From Lamellibrachia satsuma (lineage: Eukaryota > Annelida > Polychaeta > Sabellida > Siboglinidae), in NCBI GenBank assembly GCA_033239005.1, contig BSQZ01000005.1:13705001-13769000 (forward strand): 64,000 nt of DNA, in the 5' to 3' direction. Under the pieces are notes generated by a model. That model saw only the letters and a program-made list of their open reading frames with translations. It had not been told where the DNA came from and did not search any database. Each line of letters starts with the position of its first letter. Positions within the stretch are counted from its first letter, which is position 1. Both the position numbers and the translations under genes were made by a program. Shown here in pieces: positions 12,340 through 34,115 of this stretch.

Positions 12340-12630
12340 GTTTACAAAATCATACGGTCAAATATCATCAACCAAGCATCGTCGACTAAATATAGTGTTC
12401 TAGTTTTACATACACATACGGTCAAATATAGTGTTCTTGATTATAAAATCATACGGTCAAATACCATCAACCAAGCATCGTCAACCAAATATAGTGTTCT
12501 TGTTTACAAACACATACGGTCATATATAGTGTTCTTATTTGCAAAATCATACGGTCAAATACCATCAACCAAGCATCGTCAACCAAAACTAATACATTGT
12601 TCTTGTGTACAAACACATACGGTCAAATGT
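12340..12630 (+). repeat. Tandem repeat of about 70 bp ('atacggtcaaat')
   Basis: Imperfect copies contain 'aaatcatacggtcaaatacc', 'atcaaccaagcatcgtcaac' and 'atatagtgttcttgtttac'. Some copies lack internal segments, so spacing alternates. It is non-coding. Confidence 0.75.
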
Positions 12631-12853
12631 GAAAGCTTAAGACGCTACTAAATAGAAAAAACATAAAGTGGCCAACGTATTGTTTAAGTGTTTAAGGAGC
12701 CGTCTTAAAACATCGATGTATGATGCTAAACAAAATTGGTTTAATTTTTTGAGGGGGTAGAGGGGCAGCACCTGTTTCATTTAGCGTCCATCAATTTATT
12801 TAAAACATTGTTTTCACTTATAGTGCATAGGGATGCCTTCAGACAGTTGCGTG

Positions 12854-12880
12854 ATTCATTCATTCATTCATTCATTCATT
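12854..12880 (+). repeat. (ATTC)n microsatellite
   Basis: About six and a half perfect ATTC units lie immediately beside the 3' side of the decayed reverse-transcriptase fragment. Confidence 0.85.
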
Positions 12881-12884
12881 GGCA

Positions 12885-14090
12885 TCTGCGATATGCGCAT
12901 ACTCCCGAGTGTGGTCCTCAATGCTGATGCCTGAGACTTCGCTAACTTCGCTTAGACATTGGCGTTTTTCATGCTTATCGTCAGGTCAAATTCTGTGCAC
13001 CACTGGGCAAGTTGTTCTACGAGCCTCTGGAGGCCCTCTTCAATGTGTCTTCAGTGTGTCTTCAGTGTGTCTTCAGTGTGTCTTCAGTGTGTCTTCAGTG
13101 TGTCTTCAGTGTGTCTTCAGTGTGTCTTCAGTGTGTCTTCAGTGTGTCTTCAGTGTGTCTTCAGTGTGTCTTCAGTGTGTCTTCAGTGTGTATTCAGTGT
13201 GTCTTCAGTGTGTCTTCAGTGTGTCTTCAGTGTGTCTTCAGTGTGTATTCAGTGTGTCTTCAGTGTGTCTTCAGTGTGTCTTCAGTGTGTCTTCAGTGTG
13301 TCTTCAGTGTGTCTTCAGTGTGTCTTCAGTGTGTCTTCAGTGTGTCTTCAGTGTGTCTTCAGTGTGTCTTCAGTGTGTCTTCAGTGTGTCTTCAGTGTGT
13401 CTTCAGTGTGTCTTCAGTGTGTCTTCAGTGTGTCTTCAGTGTGTCTTCAGTGTGTCTTCAGTGTGTCTTCAGTGTGTCTTCAGTGTGTCTTCAGTATGTC
13501 TTCAGTGTGTCTTCAGTATGTCTTCAGTATGTCTTCAGTGTGTCTTCAGTGTGTCAGCGCTGCGTCATCAGCGAAGAGCATTTCCCTAATGAGGACCTGG
13601 CGTAGCTGGGTTCTTGCACGCAGACGGGTCAGGTTGAATAAGCACCCACCAGTCATTGTGTGTACGCCATGTGGTGTACGCCATGTACGCTCACACCTTC
13701 TGACAATGAGCCAAAGGCGTAGGAAAATAGTAGGGAAACGAATATCCCGAACAAGGTTGGTGCTAGGACGCAACCCAGCTGCACACCATTGCGAATTGGG
13801 AAGGCCTTCGATGAGTATGCATCGCGCTGCTCTGTGCCATGTCTTCGTGGAATGAGGTAATCACACGCAGCAGCTTTGGAGGACATCCAATCTTCTCGCG
13901 GAGTGTCAAGAGTACTTTTCTGCTGACCAGATCAAAGGACTTTGTCAGATCGGGTCGACAAAAGTGATGTATAGTGGTCTTCTCTGGTCCCTATATTTCT
14001 CTTGCAACTGTCGCGGCGAGAATAACGTCGCCTGTAGTTGTTCATGCTCTGGAGCCGCATCGTCACTTATGGTTCCTATTCAGCCTATTA
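12885..14090 (-). pseudogene. Decayed non-LTR reverse transcriptase, split by a minisatellite
   Basis: Reading the minus strand from about 14060 downward, conserved reverse-transcriptase blocks appear in order. They are RQLQEKYRDQRRPLYITFVD, LTKSFDLVSRKV...KIGCPPK, GVQLGCVLAPTLFGIF, and the catalytic box LFADDAALTH at about 13550-13580. The frame changes several times; for example, five extra bases lie between 'TFVD' and 'LTKSF'. After the FADD box an 11-bp minisatellite intervenes (13044-13555). The protein then resumes with EGLQRLVEQLAQWCTEFDLT at 13035-12975, which is what follows FADD in this family. It is a dead LINE copy. The clade is uncertain by eye. Confidence 0.85.
13044..13555 (+). 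repeat. 11-bp minisatellite, about 46 copies
   Basis: The unit is tgtgtcttcag, nearly perfect, with a few cattcag/gtatg variants clustered at the right end and two internal 'tgtattcag' variants. Eleven is not a multiple of three and the unit has no stop in any plus frame. All three plus frames therefore stay open and give spurious CLQCVFSVSSV-type proteins. Confidence 0.97.
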
Positions 14091-14180
14091 CGACGGCTGA
14101 ATATGAACCATATGTGACGGATTAATACAGCATAAAGACGAGGCACTTCCACGGGTATCCACAGGTTAGTGTAGTGCAAT

Positions 14181-14375
14181 GTTTCATGTGGGGTGAAGGG
14201 TCAGAGATTAGATTACAATGTTTCATGTGGGATGAAGGGTCAGAGGTTAGATTACAATGTTTCATGTGGGGTGAAGGGTCAGAGGTTAGATTACAATGTT
14301 TCATGTGGGGTGAAGGGTCAGAGGTTAGATTACTATGTTTCATGTGGGGTGAAGGGTCAAAGGTAAAATTACACT
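14181..14375 (+). repeat. 39-bp tandem repeat, 5 copies
   Basis: The unit begins gtttcatgtggggtgaaggg and continues tcagaggttagattacaat. Copies start at 14181, 14220, 14259, 14298 and 14337. Since 39 is divisible by three, both strands show short open frames with a 13-residue periodicity, and these are not genes. Confidence 0.92.
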
Positions 14376-15273
14376 AGAAGTAAGCAATATTGAAATCGCG
14401 CACCGACGGGACCCGGTGTGGGAAAGTTAAGTTTTCTACGCAATTGTGGGCTATTATGATAAATAAGTAAAGGAATGCTTACACAGTCAGGTCATTTTTA
14501 TTGTCAAATCATAATAATATAAACTATATCTATTCTAACATCTGGACCATCCAAATGTGTTTTTAATTAACCATAATTTTCTAAATATACTTTTTAAGTT
14601 ATCTGAATATCTACCTAGTCGTTCAGTTCACTCACAAACAGCTGGTGCTTGGTGTCAATACTAGTTTATCAGGCGTTCACGTGGTCACGTGGTGGGCAGA
14701 ATTATAATTACTGGACGCAGTCGACCTTCGTTGAAAATGGCAAAACTGGCTCCGCCTCTACATGATATGACATAAAGCTATTCATACGTTCGCAAGTTAC
14801 AAGATCTAACGATCAAAATAAATTCTTTCGATGATTTTAACAAATATGCGTACACTTCTATTAAACAGACTTCACATATCACTTTAACTGTTCATGGATT
14901 ACATATGTGAACATCGACGAAACCGAATCATGACGAACAAAATTAACTGAAGGTGGAAGTAGTTTTAACACCCGTAAAACAGATAATGGTTACATTATAT
15001 GTCTAAACTATTAGAGTCACTGTAACCTATATGGGCGGTCAGGGTATTGGAATAAGTGTTAAAACAGATGTCTATGTATGTGTGCATAGTACGCGTCATA
15101 AGTGTTAAAATGTGTGTGTGCACACATGCGGGCATGAGCGGGTACGCCTAGATCCTCTACATGGATTGACAATATAAATATAGGGGAACCAAAAGACGTC
15201 ATGTCACTCTAGCACGCAGATACGCAAGCACGTAGATAATAACAAATATCTTCACTCAGTTGAGATCGTAACA
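14376..15273. other. Unannotated spacer
   Basis: No exon, RNA gene or repeat that I can support. A short (TG)n run lies at about 15110-15121. Confidence 0.5.
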
Positions 15274-15279
15274 TTTATT
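15274..15279 (-). terminator. Candidate polyadenylation signal of the RERG-like gene
   Basis: AATAAA on the minus strand, about 0.9 kb downstream of the stop codon at 16176. It is the first canonical hexamer I found in that direction, which would imply a long 3' UTR covering 15274-16175. Confidence 0.4.
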
Positions 15280-16175
15280 TACACATTAAATAAAACCGCC
15301 GATATGTCGGCGATTTTTCGTCAGCATCCTTCTCCGAGAGCCTCACAGTCATGGCTGATGACCGAACGTCGATGGGTGAGTTTGCTTAACGCAAGAAATG
15401 CACACAGACACAATGATATGACGAACGGTTAGCGGTGTAGCCAGCACCACTGAAATGAACTATGTACACACGTATAATATTATTGAGTCTCACTGGACTG
15501 GTAAAACCACTTCGTGTTCAACGACTCGCGTCAGGCTGGACTAGCAAAGAGTTCATGTGTCCGATATAGACTATAGATGATACCAGTGTTGTTTTAGTTC
15601 ATCGTATCGGGACATATCAGTTCATAGTTTAGCAAAGAAGCTGAGCGTAACTTCTGTATAATAGTATCCGCTGTAACGCCATTTTAGATGTCAAGTCAAG
15701 AATATAGCCGGTTGTTGTGATCATGCCACATGTAGAACGCGCCGCGCACATGAATGAGATTAAACACGTGCCGGACACGTGATTGACAGGAGGAATGCAC
15801 TGTCAATACGTCGTGGTACATTGGCCGCGCTTAATGAGCCGGGCGTTCGACTTGGTGCTACGACCGACTCGCGCACGATAACATCGGCCGGCATCGACTC
15901 TGCCCGATCGAGCTGAGCGCCGCGACGCCAGCAAACCGCTCCTTCGTTTCGCTGGGTCGCACCGCTGTTTTGTCGCAATTTCGTTGCGCCATTTGATACG
16001 GCTGGTGCCGCCGACATAATGACCGTAATCGGCGCTCATTGTTTTGTGCCTACACTCCGCAATGTGGCTACGGCGGCCTGGAATGTCACGTGATCCAGTC
16101 ACGTGCTCGGGTTCCCGTCCCGCTCCAGCGAGGAGGTACATTTTGCATTTTCACCAAAGTCGGTTACCACTCGCG

Positions 16176-25716
<9,541 letters not shown>

Positions 25717-26690
25717 CGTCCTGGTCGTCGGCTGTGCCGGCAGCGACCTCGACACCGACAATCGGCGTTGGAGACTCGTGGATCGACGGAGCTGTTCGCC
25801 CGGGCCTTGGTCGTCGCTGGCCGGGCGAGTCGTCGCTCGGGCGTTCAGCGTGCAAGCGGGTCTGTGTTTGGGGGTAAGCGTTCAGCAGACAGCGGACGTA
25901 TACTCCTGTCGTTTCTGCTCAATGACTGTTTTGCTTGGCCCGTGCATATATCCTGTTCCGCGGCGGGCGGTCTGAACCCTTGAGTAGTTGCAGTTCCGCA
26001 GGCTAACATCAACTGTGTGTATCGGTTACGTGGTCTGACGGAGCGTGTGGGTTCGTCGACTTCAGACCATGCACTGCTGCTCGCCACTCGGTCTTGTCGC
26101 TTTATGCTGCGGGTCAGTGACGTCTCGCCCGATCCGAGGAATGCAGCCTCAGCGTAGCGTGACGATCGACAAACACTGACCGAGCGGCCGTAGAAGGCCC
26201 GTCAAGAAGCACTGCTCGGGCCGTGCGCTTGACTGTCCCTCCAGCGGTATGCGTCACGACGACAGATCAACAGTTATTTAATCCAACAAGGCGGCTTATC
26301 ACTCGGTCCTACCGACCGGCAGTCGTCGACGGTGGGTGGGAGGGCGGGCGCAGGGCGCTGGTCGGGCCCTTGTAAACACAACTCTCTACTGCCATTGGCC
26401 TGTCGATATGAATGATCGTGAACCGGGAGGACTGGCCGAATGCACTGTTGATCCACACAGCTGGCACTGCCTGACTTACGACGCTACCTGATCCCGGTCT
26501 AGGACCGAATAACCATCAATCAACTGGTCGCTGCCGGGCGCAGGTCTCCAAAGTGGCGCTTACTAGACAAAGTGGACTCAGATATGGCCTGAGCTAATTG
26601 TTAGCATCTGGCATGGAAAGTTAATTCAATCGAAATAAGTTCCTATTCCCCTCCCTTCCCCGTACTCCCCACCCTCCCTCAATCCCTACT
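25717..26690. other. GC-rich 5' flank of the RERG-like gene
   Basis: A CpG-rich stretch upstream of the start codon (minus-strand orientation). It should hold the promoter and 5' UTR. No TATA box or further upstream exon could be recognised. Confidence 0.45.
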
Positions 26691-29600
26691 GCCTCTGCCC
26701 AGTGACCCCATCCTCCCCACCCCTCCCTCAATCCTGCTGCCCTGTCCAGTCACCCCGTCCTCCCCACCATCCCTCAATCCTGCTGCCCTGTCCAGTCACC
26801 CCGTCCTCCCCACCATCCATCAATCCTGCTGCCCCTGTCCATTCACCCCGTCCTCCCCACCATCCCTCAATCCTGCTGCCCCTATCCAGTCACCCCGTCC
26901 TCCCCACCCTCCCTCAATCCTGCTGCCCCTGTCCAGTCACCCCGTCCTCCCCACCCTCCCTCAATCCTGCTGCCCTTGTCCAGTTACCCGTCCTCCCCAC
27001 CCTCCCTCAATCCTTCTGCCCCTGTCCAGTTACCCCGTCCTCCCCATCCTCCCTCAATCCTGCTGCCCCTGTCCAGTCACCTCGTCCTCCCCACCCACCC
27101 TCAATCCTGCTGCCCCTGTCCAGTCACCTCGTCCTCCCCACCCTCCCTCAATCCTCCTGCCCCTGTCCAGTTACCCCGTCCTCCCCACCCTCCCTCAATC
27201 CTGCTGCCCCTGTCCAGTCACCTCGTCCTCCCCACCACTCCCTCAATCCCTGCTGCCCCTGTCCAGTCACCTCGTCCTCCCCACCCCTCCCTCAATCCTG
27301 CTGCCCCTGTCCAGTCACCTCGTCCTCTCCACCCCTCCCTCAATCCTGCTGCCCCTGTCCAGTCACCTCGTCCTCCCCACCCTCCCTCAATCCTGCTGCC
27401 CCTGTCCAGTTACCCCGTCCTCCCCACCCTCCCTCAATCCTGCTGCCCCTGTCCAGTCACCTCGTCCTCCCCACCCTCCCTCAATCCTGCTGCCCCTGTC
27501 CAGTCACCCCGTCCTCCCCACCCTCCCTCAATCCTGCTGCCCCTGTCCAGTTACCCCGTCCTCCCCACCCCTCCCTCAATCCTGCTGCCCCTGTCCAGTC
27601 ACCCCGTCCTCCCCACCCTCCCTCAATCCTGCTGCCCCTGTCCAGTCACCTCGTCCTCCCACCCTCCCTCAATCCTGCTGCCCCTGTCCAGTCACCCCGT
27701 CCTCCCCACCCTCCCTCAATCCTGCTGCCCCTGTCCAGTTACCCCGTCCTCCCCACCCCTCCCTCAATCCTGCTGCCCCTGTCCAGTCACCCCGTCCTCC
27801 CCACCCTCCCTCAATCCTGCTGCCCCTGTCCAGTCACCTCGTCCTCCCCACCCTCCCTCAATCCTGCTGCCCCTGTCCAGTCACCCCGTCCTCACCACCC
27901 TCCCTCAATCCTGCTGCCCCTGTCCAGTTACCCCGTCCTCCCCACCCTCCCTCAATCCTGCTGCCCCTGTCCAGTCACCCCGTCTTCCCCACCCTCCCTC
28001 AATCCTGCTGCCCCTGTTCAGTCACCTCGTCCTCCCCACCCTCCCTCAATCCTGCTGCCCCTGTCCAGTCACCTCGTCCTCTCCACCCTCCCTCAATCCT
28101 GCTGCCCCTGTCCAGTCACCCCGTCCTCCCCACCCTCCCTCAATCCTGCTGCCCCTGTCCAGTCACCCCGTCCTCCCCACCCCTCCCTCAATCCTGCTGC
28201 CCCTGTCCAGTCACCCCGTCCTCCCCACCCTCCCTCAATCCTGCTGCCCCTGTCCAGTCACCCCGTCCTCCCCACCCCTCCCTCAATCCTGCTGCCCCTG
28301 TCCAGTCACCCCGTCCTCCCACCCTCCCTCAATCCTGCTGCCCCTGTCCAGTCACCTCGTCCTCCCCACCCTCCCTCAATCCTGCTGCCCCTGTCCAGTC
28401 ACCCCGTCCTCCCCACCCTCCCTCAATCCTGCTGCCCCTGTCCAGTTACCCCGTCCTCCCCCCCCCTCCCTCAATCCTGCTGCCCCTGTCCAGTCACCCC
28501 GTCCTCCCCACCCTCCCTCAATCCTGCTGCCCCTGTCCAGTCACCTCGTCCTCCCCACCCTCCCTCAATCCTGCTGCCCCTGTCCAGTCACCTCGTCCTC
28601 TCCACCCCTCCCTCAATCCTGCTGCCCCTGTCCAGTCACCTCGTCCTCCCCACCCTCCCTCAGTCCTGCTGCCCCTGTCCAGTTACCCCGTCCTCCCCAC
28701 CCTCTCTCAATCCTGCTGCCCCTGTCCAGTCACCCCGTCCTCCCCACCCCTCCCTCAATCTCTACTGCCCCTGTCCAATCACCCCGTCCTCCACACCCTC
28801 CCTCAATCCTGCTGCCCCTGTCCAGTCACCTCGTCCTCCCAACCCTCCCTCAATCCTGCTGCCCCTGTCCAGTTACCCCGTCCTCCCCACCCTCCCTCAA
28901 TCCTGCTGCCCCTGTCCAGTCACCCCGTCCTCCCCACCCTCCCTCAATCTTGCTGCCCCTGTCCAGTCACCCCGTCCTCCCCACCTCCCTCAATCTTGCT
29001 GCTTCTGTCCAGTTATCCCGTCCTCCCCACCCTCCCTCAATCCCTGCTGCCTCTGTCCAGTTACCCCGTCCTCCCCACCCTCCCTCAATCCTGCTGCCCC
29101 TGTCCAGTTACCCCGTCCTCCCCATCCTCCCTCAATTCTGCTGCCTCTGTCCAGTTACCCCGTCCTCCCCACCTCTCCCTCAATCCTGCTGCCCCTGTCC
29201 AGTCACCCCGTCCTCCCCACCCTCCCTCAATCCTGCTGCCCCTGTCCAGTTACCCCGTCCTCCCCACCCTCCCTCAATCCTGCTGCCCCTGTCCAGTCAC
29301 CCGTCCTCCCCACCTCCCTCAATCCTGCTGCCCCTGTCCAGTCACCCCGTCCTCCCCACCCTCCCTCCAATCCTGCTGCCCCTGTCCAGTCACCCCGTCC
29401 TCCCCACCCTCCCTCAATCCTGCTGCCCCTGTCCAGTCACCCCGTCCTCCCCACCCTCCCTCAATCCTGCTGCCCCTGTCCAGTCACCCCGTCCTCCCCA
29501 CCCTCCCTCAATCCTGCTGCCCCTTCCCAGTCACCCCGTCCTCCCCACCCTCCCTCAATCCCTGCTGCCTCTGTCCAGTCACCCGTCCTCCCCACCCCTT

Positions 29601-30080
29601 CCTCATCCCCTACTGCCTCTGCCCAGTCACCCCGTCCTCCCCATTCCTCCTTCAATCCCTGCTGCCTCTGCCCAGTCACCCCGACCTCCCCACCCCTCCC
29701 TCAATCACTACTGCCTCTGCCCAGTCACCCCGTCCTCCCTACCCCTTCCTGAATCCCTGCTGCCTCTGCCCAGTCACCCCGTCCTCCCCTCTCCTCCTTC
29801 AATCCTGCTGCCCGTGTCCAGTCACCCCGTCCTCCCCACCCCTCCCTCAATCCCTGCTGCTTTTGCCCAGTCACCCCTTCCTCCCCACCCTTCCCTCAAT
29901 CCCTGCTGCTTTTGCCCAGTCACCCCGTCCTCCCCACCCCCCTCAATCCCTGCTGCTTTTGCCCAGTCACCCCGTCCTCCCCACCCCTCCCTCAATCCCT
30001 ACTGCCCATGTCTAGTCACCCCGTCCTCCCTATCCTCCCTCAATCCCTGCTCCCTCTGCCCAGTCACCCCGACCCCCCAC
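26690..30080. repeat. 47-bp minisatellite, about 70 copies (3.4 kb)
   Basis: The unit is 'ccccgtcctccccaccctcc', 'ctcaatcctgctgcccctg' and 'tccagtca' in series. Copies differ by C/T changes and one- or two-base indels, and become more divergent toward the right end (from about 29,500), where 'ctgcctctgccc' variants dominate. The plus strand is almost free of G runs; the minus strand has GGGAGGGTGGGG followed by AGGAC and GGGG in each unit. 47 is not a multiple of three and the unit lacks stops, so frames of over 1,000 codons arise. They are not genes. The array starts about 1 kb upstream of the RERG-like start codon. Confidence 0.97.
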
Positions 30081-30800
30081 TCGCTCCTTTCTCCTCTTTG
30101 TTTACCTGTGTAGTTTTTTTTCTTTATTCCCCCGTGACACAGACCCCAGGAAGGAAGGATCCACGTTGCCGGGCGCAAAGGCAGTGGACAAATTGTGTCC
30201 TTTTATGCCGGCCTTGGGACCGAATCGTTTATAATTCGTGACATGAGGCGAGAACAAACACTTGACAATTACATGGGTCGTATTGTACACCAATGTTCCG
30301 CCCTCGCCACCTCGAAGTCACCAGGCATTCGGTACAGTGTTCAGTCAATTATACTTATATATCTGTCTTTTTTTTAAATTGTGTTTTTACCTTAATTATT
30401 GTTGGATTTATGTTCACAAAGACTGTATATTAAAAAACACTAACTAGTTCACACTAAGGTTGTTGTGTTCACGCGAATAGAGAATGTCATAATTGCTCCT
30501 GCTAGAAAGAGGGCACACGTACTCCCGGACATCCACCAAGTGAGGCCCAGTCCAAATATGGTCGATCGTTACTTCTGGTTCCGTGGCCCCCGGCGAGGTG
30601 ACCGCGTCCGAGCTGTCCAGCTGGGGAGGTCACTCGGTCGATAAGACTGGGGCTATCTGGCCGATCGTATCAGGGACAGAACACATCGGATACCTCAATA
30701 AAATGAGATCTGCTCGGTCATCGTCATATCTAACGTGGCTGAAACGTGTATCGAGAAGTTTTCCCTGAAAGAAAATTACAACCTGTATAGTTGACGTAAG
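30080..30800. other. Unannotated spacer between two minisatellites
   Basis: No gene or known element recognised. It is ordinary-composition DNA that separates the 47-bp and 15-bp arrays. Confidence 0.5.
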
Positions 30801-32058
30801 CATAGTGTGTTTATGTATAGTGTGTTTATTTATAATGTATAGTGTGTCTATGTATAGTGTGTCTGTGTGTAGTGTGTTTATGTATAGTGTGTCTATGTGT
30901 AGTGTGTTTATGTATAGTGTGTCTGTGTGTAGTGTGTTTATGTATAGTGTGTCTATGCTTATTGTGTTTATGTATAGTGTGTCTGTGTGTAGTGTGTCTA
31001 TGTATAGTGTGCTTATGTGTAGTGTGTTTATGTATAGTGTGCTTATGTATAGTGTGTTTATGTACAGTGTGTTTATTTATAATGTATAGTGTGTCTATGT
31101 TTATTGTGTTTATGTATAGTGTGTCTGTGTGTAGTGTGTCTATGTATAGTGTGCTTATGTGTAGTGTGTTTATGTATAGTATGCTTATGTATAGTGTGTT
31201 TATGTATAGTGTGTTTATGTATAGTGTGTTTATGTGCAGTGTGTTTATGTATAGTGTGCTTACGTATAGTGTGTTTATGTATAGTGTGCTTATGTATAGT
31301 GTGTTTATGTGCAGTGTGTTTATGTATAGTGTGCTTACGTATAGTGTGTTTATGTATAGTGTGCTTATGTATAGTGTGTTTATGTATAGTGTGTATATGT
31401 TTAGTGTGTTTATGTATAGTGTGTCTGTGTGTAGTGTGTTTATGTATAGTGTGTCTGTGTATAGTGTGCTTATGTATAGTGTGTTTATGTATAGTGTGTC
31501 TATGTTTAGTGTGTTTATGTATAGTGTGTAGTGTGTTTATGTATAGTGTGTCTATGTATAGTGTGCTTATGTATAGTGTGTTTATGTATAGTGTGTTTAT
31601 GTATAGTGTGCTTATGTGTAGTGTGTTTATATATATAGAGAGTGCTTATGTGTAGTGTGCCTATGCATAGTGTGTTTTTTTGTATAGTGTGTTTTCTGTA
31701 GAGTGTGTTTATGTATATTATGTTTATGTATAGTGTGCTTATGTATAGTGCGTTTATGTATAGTGTGTTGATGTATAGTGTGTTGATGCATAGTGTGTTT
31801 ATGTATAGTGTGCTTATGTATAGTGTGTTTATGTGTAGTATGTTTATGTATAGTGTGTCTATGTGTAGTGTGCTTATGTCTAGTGTGTTTATGTATAGTG
31901 TGTTGATGTATAGTGTGTTGATGCATAGTGTGTCTATGTATAGTGTGCTTATGTATAGTGTGTTGATGCATAGTGTGTCTATGTATAGTGTGCTTATGTA
32001 TAGTGTGCTTATGTGTAGTGTGTTTATGTATAGTGTGTTTATGTATATTGTGTTGACA
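30800..32058. repeat. 15-bp minisatellite, about 80 copies
   Basis: The unit is tgtttatgtatagtg with frequent variants (tgtctatgtatagtg, tgcttatgtgtagtg, tgttgatgcatagtg). Higher-order patterns of variants recur, for example the block around 31,240-31,300 and again at 31,300-31,370. Fifteen is a multiple of three, so both strands show long frames (YSVFM and HTIHK repeats). These are artefacts. Confidence 0.95.
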
Positions 32059-32696
32059 ATGTATCTCGGGCGTCAAACTTTCAGGGATTCATCTACGACC
32101 CACAGTCGAGTCGTCGCAGTTTACTTTTTTCGAAATTCACCCGCTAATATATCTGTATGCCATTTCTAAGAACAATCGAATTACGTTCAATTGTTGACAA
32201 CGTCACGCGTCTTTTCTTCGATTGTCCGCAGTTACGTCATACAAGGCAAGGCGTCGCTACGTTACAACTACCAGTGTTACGTCGCAAATTCGAGAGTTGG
32301 AAAGAAACAATTAGTATATTAACTAACAGCACCAAGTACCAAGTCATAGATGGATGTTTCTGTGACAATGTTGTGTGTCCTAACATTCAGTAAACACGAG
32401 CTACCAAGTGACCCCGTCCAGAGGGTGGCCATTTTTGCTAGTCCATTATAATAATGTAGTTTATGTCTTCATGGGGATGGTTTGCACATTAAACCATTTC
32501 AAATTTCACCGGGGGTGGGGGTATTGTGTATACGTGAACGTTTTACGTAGATTACATAACTCAGAACAATAGAACGTACAATTATTGTTAACAACGTTCT
32601 GCGTGTTTTCTACGATTGTTGCGAGTGACGTGATCCGGATCAAACGTCCACATACGAACGCTTCGTGAAACGGACAATTATGCATGATTTGTGTAG

Positions 32697-32783
32697 CCAT
32701 TGTTGTCATTGCCATGGCATTGTTGTCATTGCCATGGCATTGTTGTCATTGCCATGGCATTGTTGTCATTGCCATGGCATTGT
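32697..32783 (+). repeat. 20-bp tandem repeat, about 4.5 copies
   Basis: The unit is tgttgtcattgccatggcat, perfect. It contains the palindrome gccatggc. The flanks 32059-32696 and 32784-33577 show nothing I can annotate. Confidence 0.93.
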
Positions 32784-33577
32784 CCTACGAAAAGTTAACT
32801 GGGTCGTGCAGGGATTCATGAGCTCTTGCAGTGGTTGCCATTTCCCCGTGGAAAGTCGGATAGCTGGGATAGTAATTAAATAATCATGCCTGTTTTAGTC
32901 CCAACAGATATTGTGCAAAGCTGGTAGTATTTTACCCGCCCCCCACGGAAATCACGAAGAGGAAGGAAACACCCCACATAGAGGAAAGGGAAAGCACATC
33001 GTTTTGATTAAAACAGACCACTGTACGTGTTCATAAGTAGACGCTCCGAGGCCTCGATGTCTTCGGCGTCTGTGCCTCGGCGTCTATCCTTCCGTCGTCT
33101 CATTCGGGCCGGACGTCCGGATTCCAAATGAGCGGCAACTACGCGACGAATGCGTCTGATGTGTTCTTGCCTAGAGCAGGTGCCAGTCGGTCTCTTTCAT
33201 CTGTCTAGTGTAAGGCTTACCCTCGACAATCCGAACTGAACACAGCGTCCTCAGTCTGTCCAATTTAGGCAACACGAATCACACTGGACACAAAGCTGTT
33301 GCAATGCAATGCGCAGTCGACGATGCCCACTATGGTATATAGTTGACATGTCGCTAAATTTGGCCCCCTCCAAAATTGAAGTTGCCAAAACGCAGTCAGT
33401 TGACTTCAATTAACGATTGTGGCAGCCAAATCGGTCCGAGCGGACCGAATTTGGCAGTGTATGTAGAATTGTTCAGCACATTTAAAAGCTGTAGGTGAAT
33501 TGTTGCATTCGTTGATGTCACTGCAATCAGATACATTATGTGTGCACAGAAGCTTGACCAAATAAGACCCTATACAG

Positions 33578-34115
33578 GATGACCGTAAGGATTTGAGACC
33601 CTGATCAGGGTGACCATAAGGATTTGAGACCATGACCAGGGTGACCGTAAGGATTTGAGACCCTGACCAGGGTGACCGTGAGGATTTGAGAACCTGACCG
33701 TGAGGATTTGAGACCCTGACCAGGGTGACCGTGAGGATTTGAGACCCTGACCAGGGTGACCGTGAGGATTTTTAGACCATGACCAGGGTGACCGTAAGGA
33801 TTTGAGAACCTGACCAGGGTGACCGTGAGGATTTGAGACCATGACTAGGGTGACCGTAAGGATTTGAGACCCTGACCAGGTTGACCGTGAGGATTTGAGA
33901 ACCTGACCAGGGTAAGCGTGAGGATTTGAGAACCTGACCAGGGTGACCGTAAGGATTTGAGAACCTGACCAGGGTGACCGTGAGGATTTGAGACCATGAC
34001 CAGGGTGACCGTAAGGATTTGAGACCATGACCAGGGTGATCGTAAGGATTTGAGACCATGACCAGGGTGACCGTGAGGATTTGAGACCCTGACCAGGGTG
34101 ACCGTGAGGATTTCA
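33578..34115. repeat. 31-bp minisatellite, about 17 copies
   Basis: The unit is ggtgaccgtaaggatttgag plus accctgaccag, with gtaagg/gtgagg and accctg/accatg/aacctg variants. Two copies are shortened (near 33,690-33,710). The minus-strand 152-codon frame is a repeat artefact. Confidence 0.95.

Noticed and set aside
12879..13855. Plus-strand frames of 236, 298 and 197 codons
   Set aside because: Artefact of the 11-bp repeat. The true coding signal there is the minus-strand reverse transcriptase.
15351..15380. Possible plus-strand first exon ATGGCTGATGACC... followed by a GTGAGT donor
   Set aside because: Only nine codons and no downstream exon could be found. It may be chance.
26702..30113. 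Overlapping plus-strand frames of 1,016, 1,045 and 339 codons
   Set aside because: They are three frames of the same stop-free 47-bp minisatellite. The protein is pure repeat with no start context or conserved domain.
30805..32169. Frames of 229, 188, 154 (plus) and 149 codons (minus)
   Set aside because: Produced by the 15-bp repeat, which is open on both strands.
33578..34115. Regular repeats considered as a CRISPR array
   Set aside because: The units abut without unique spacers, and the DNA is animal nuclear. It is a minisatellite.
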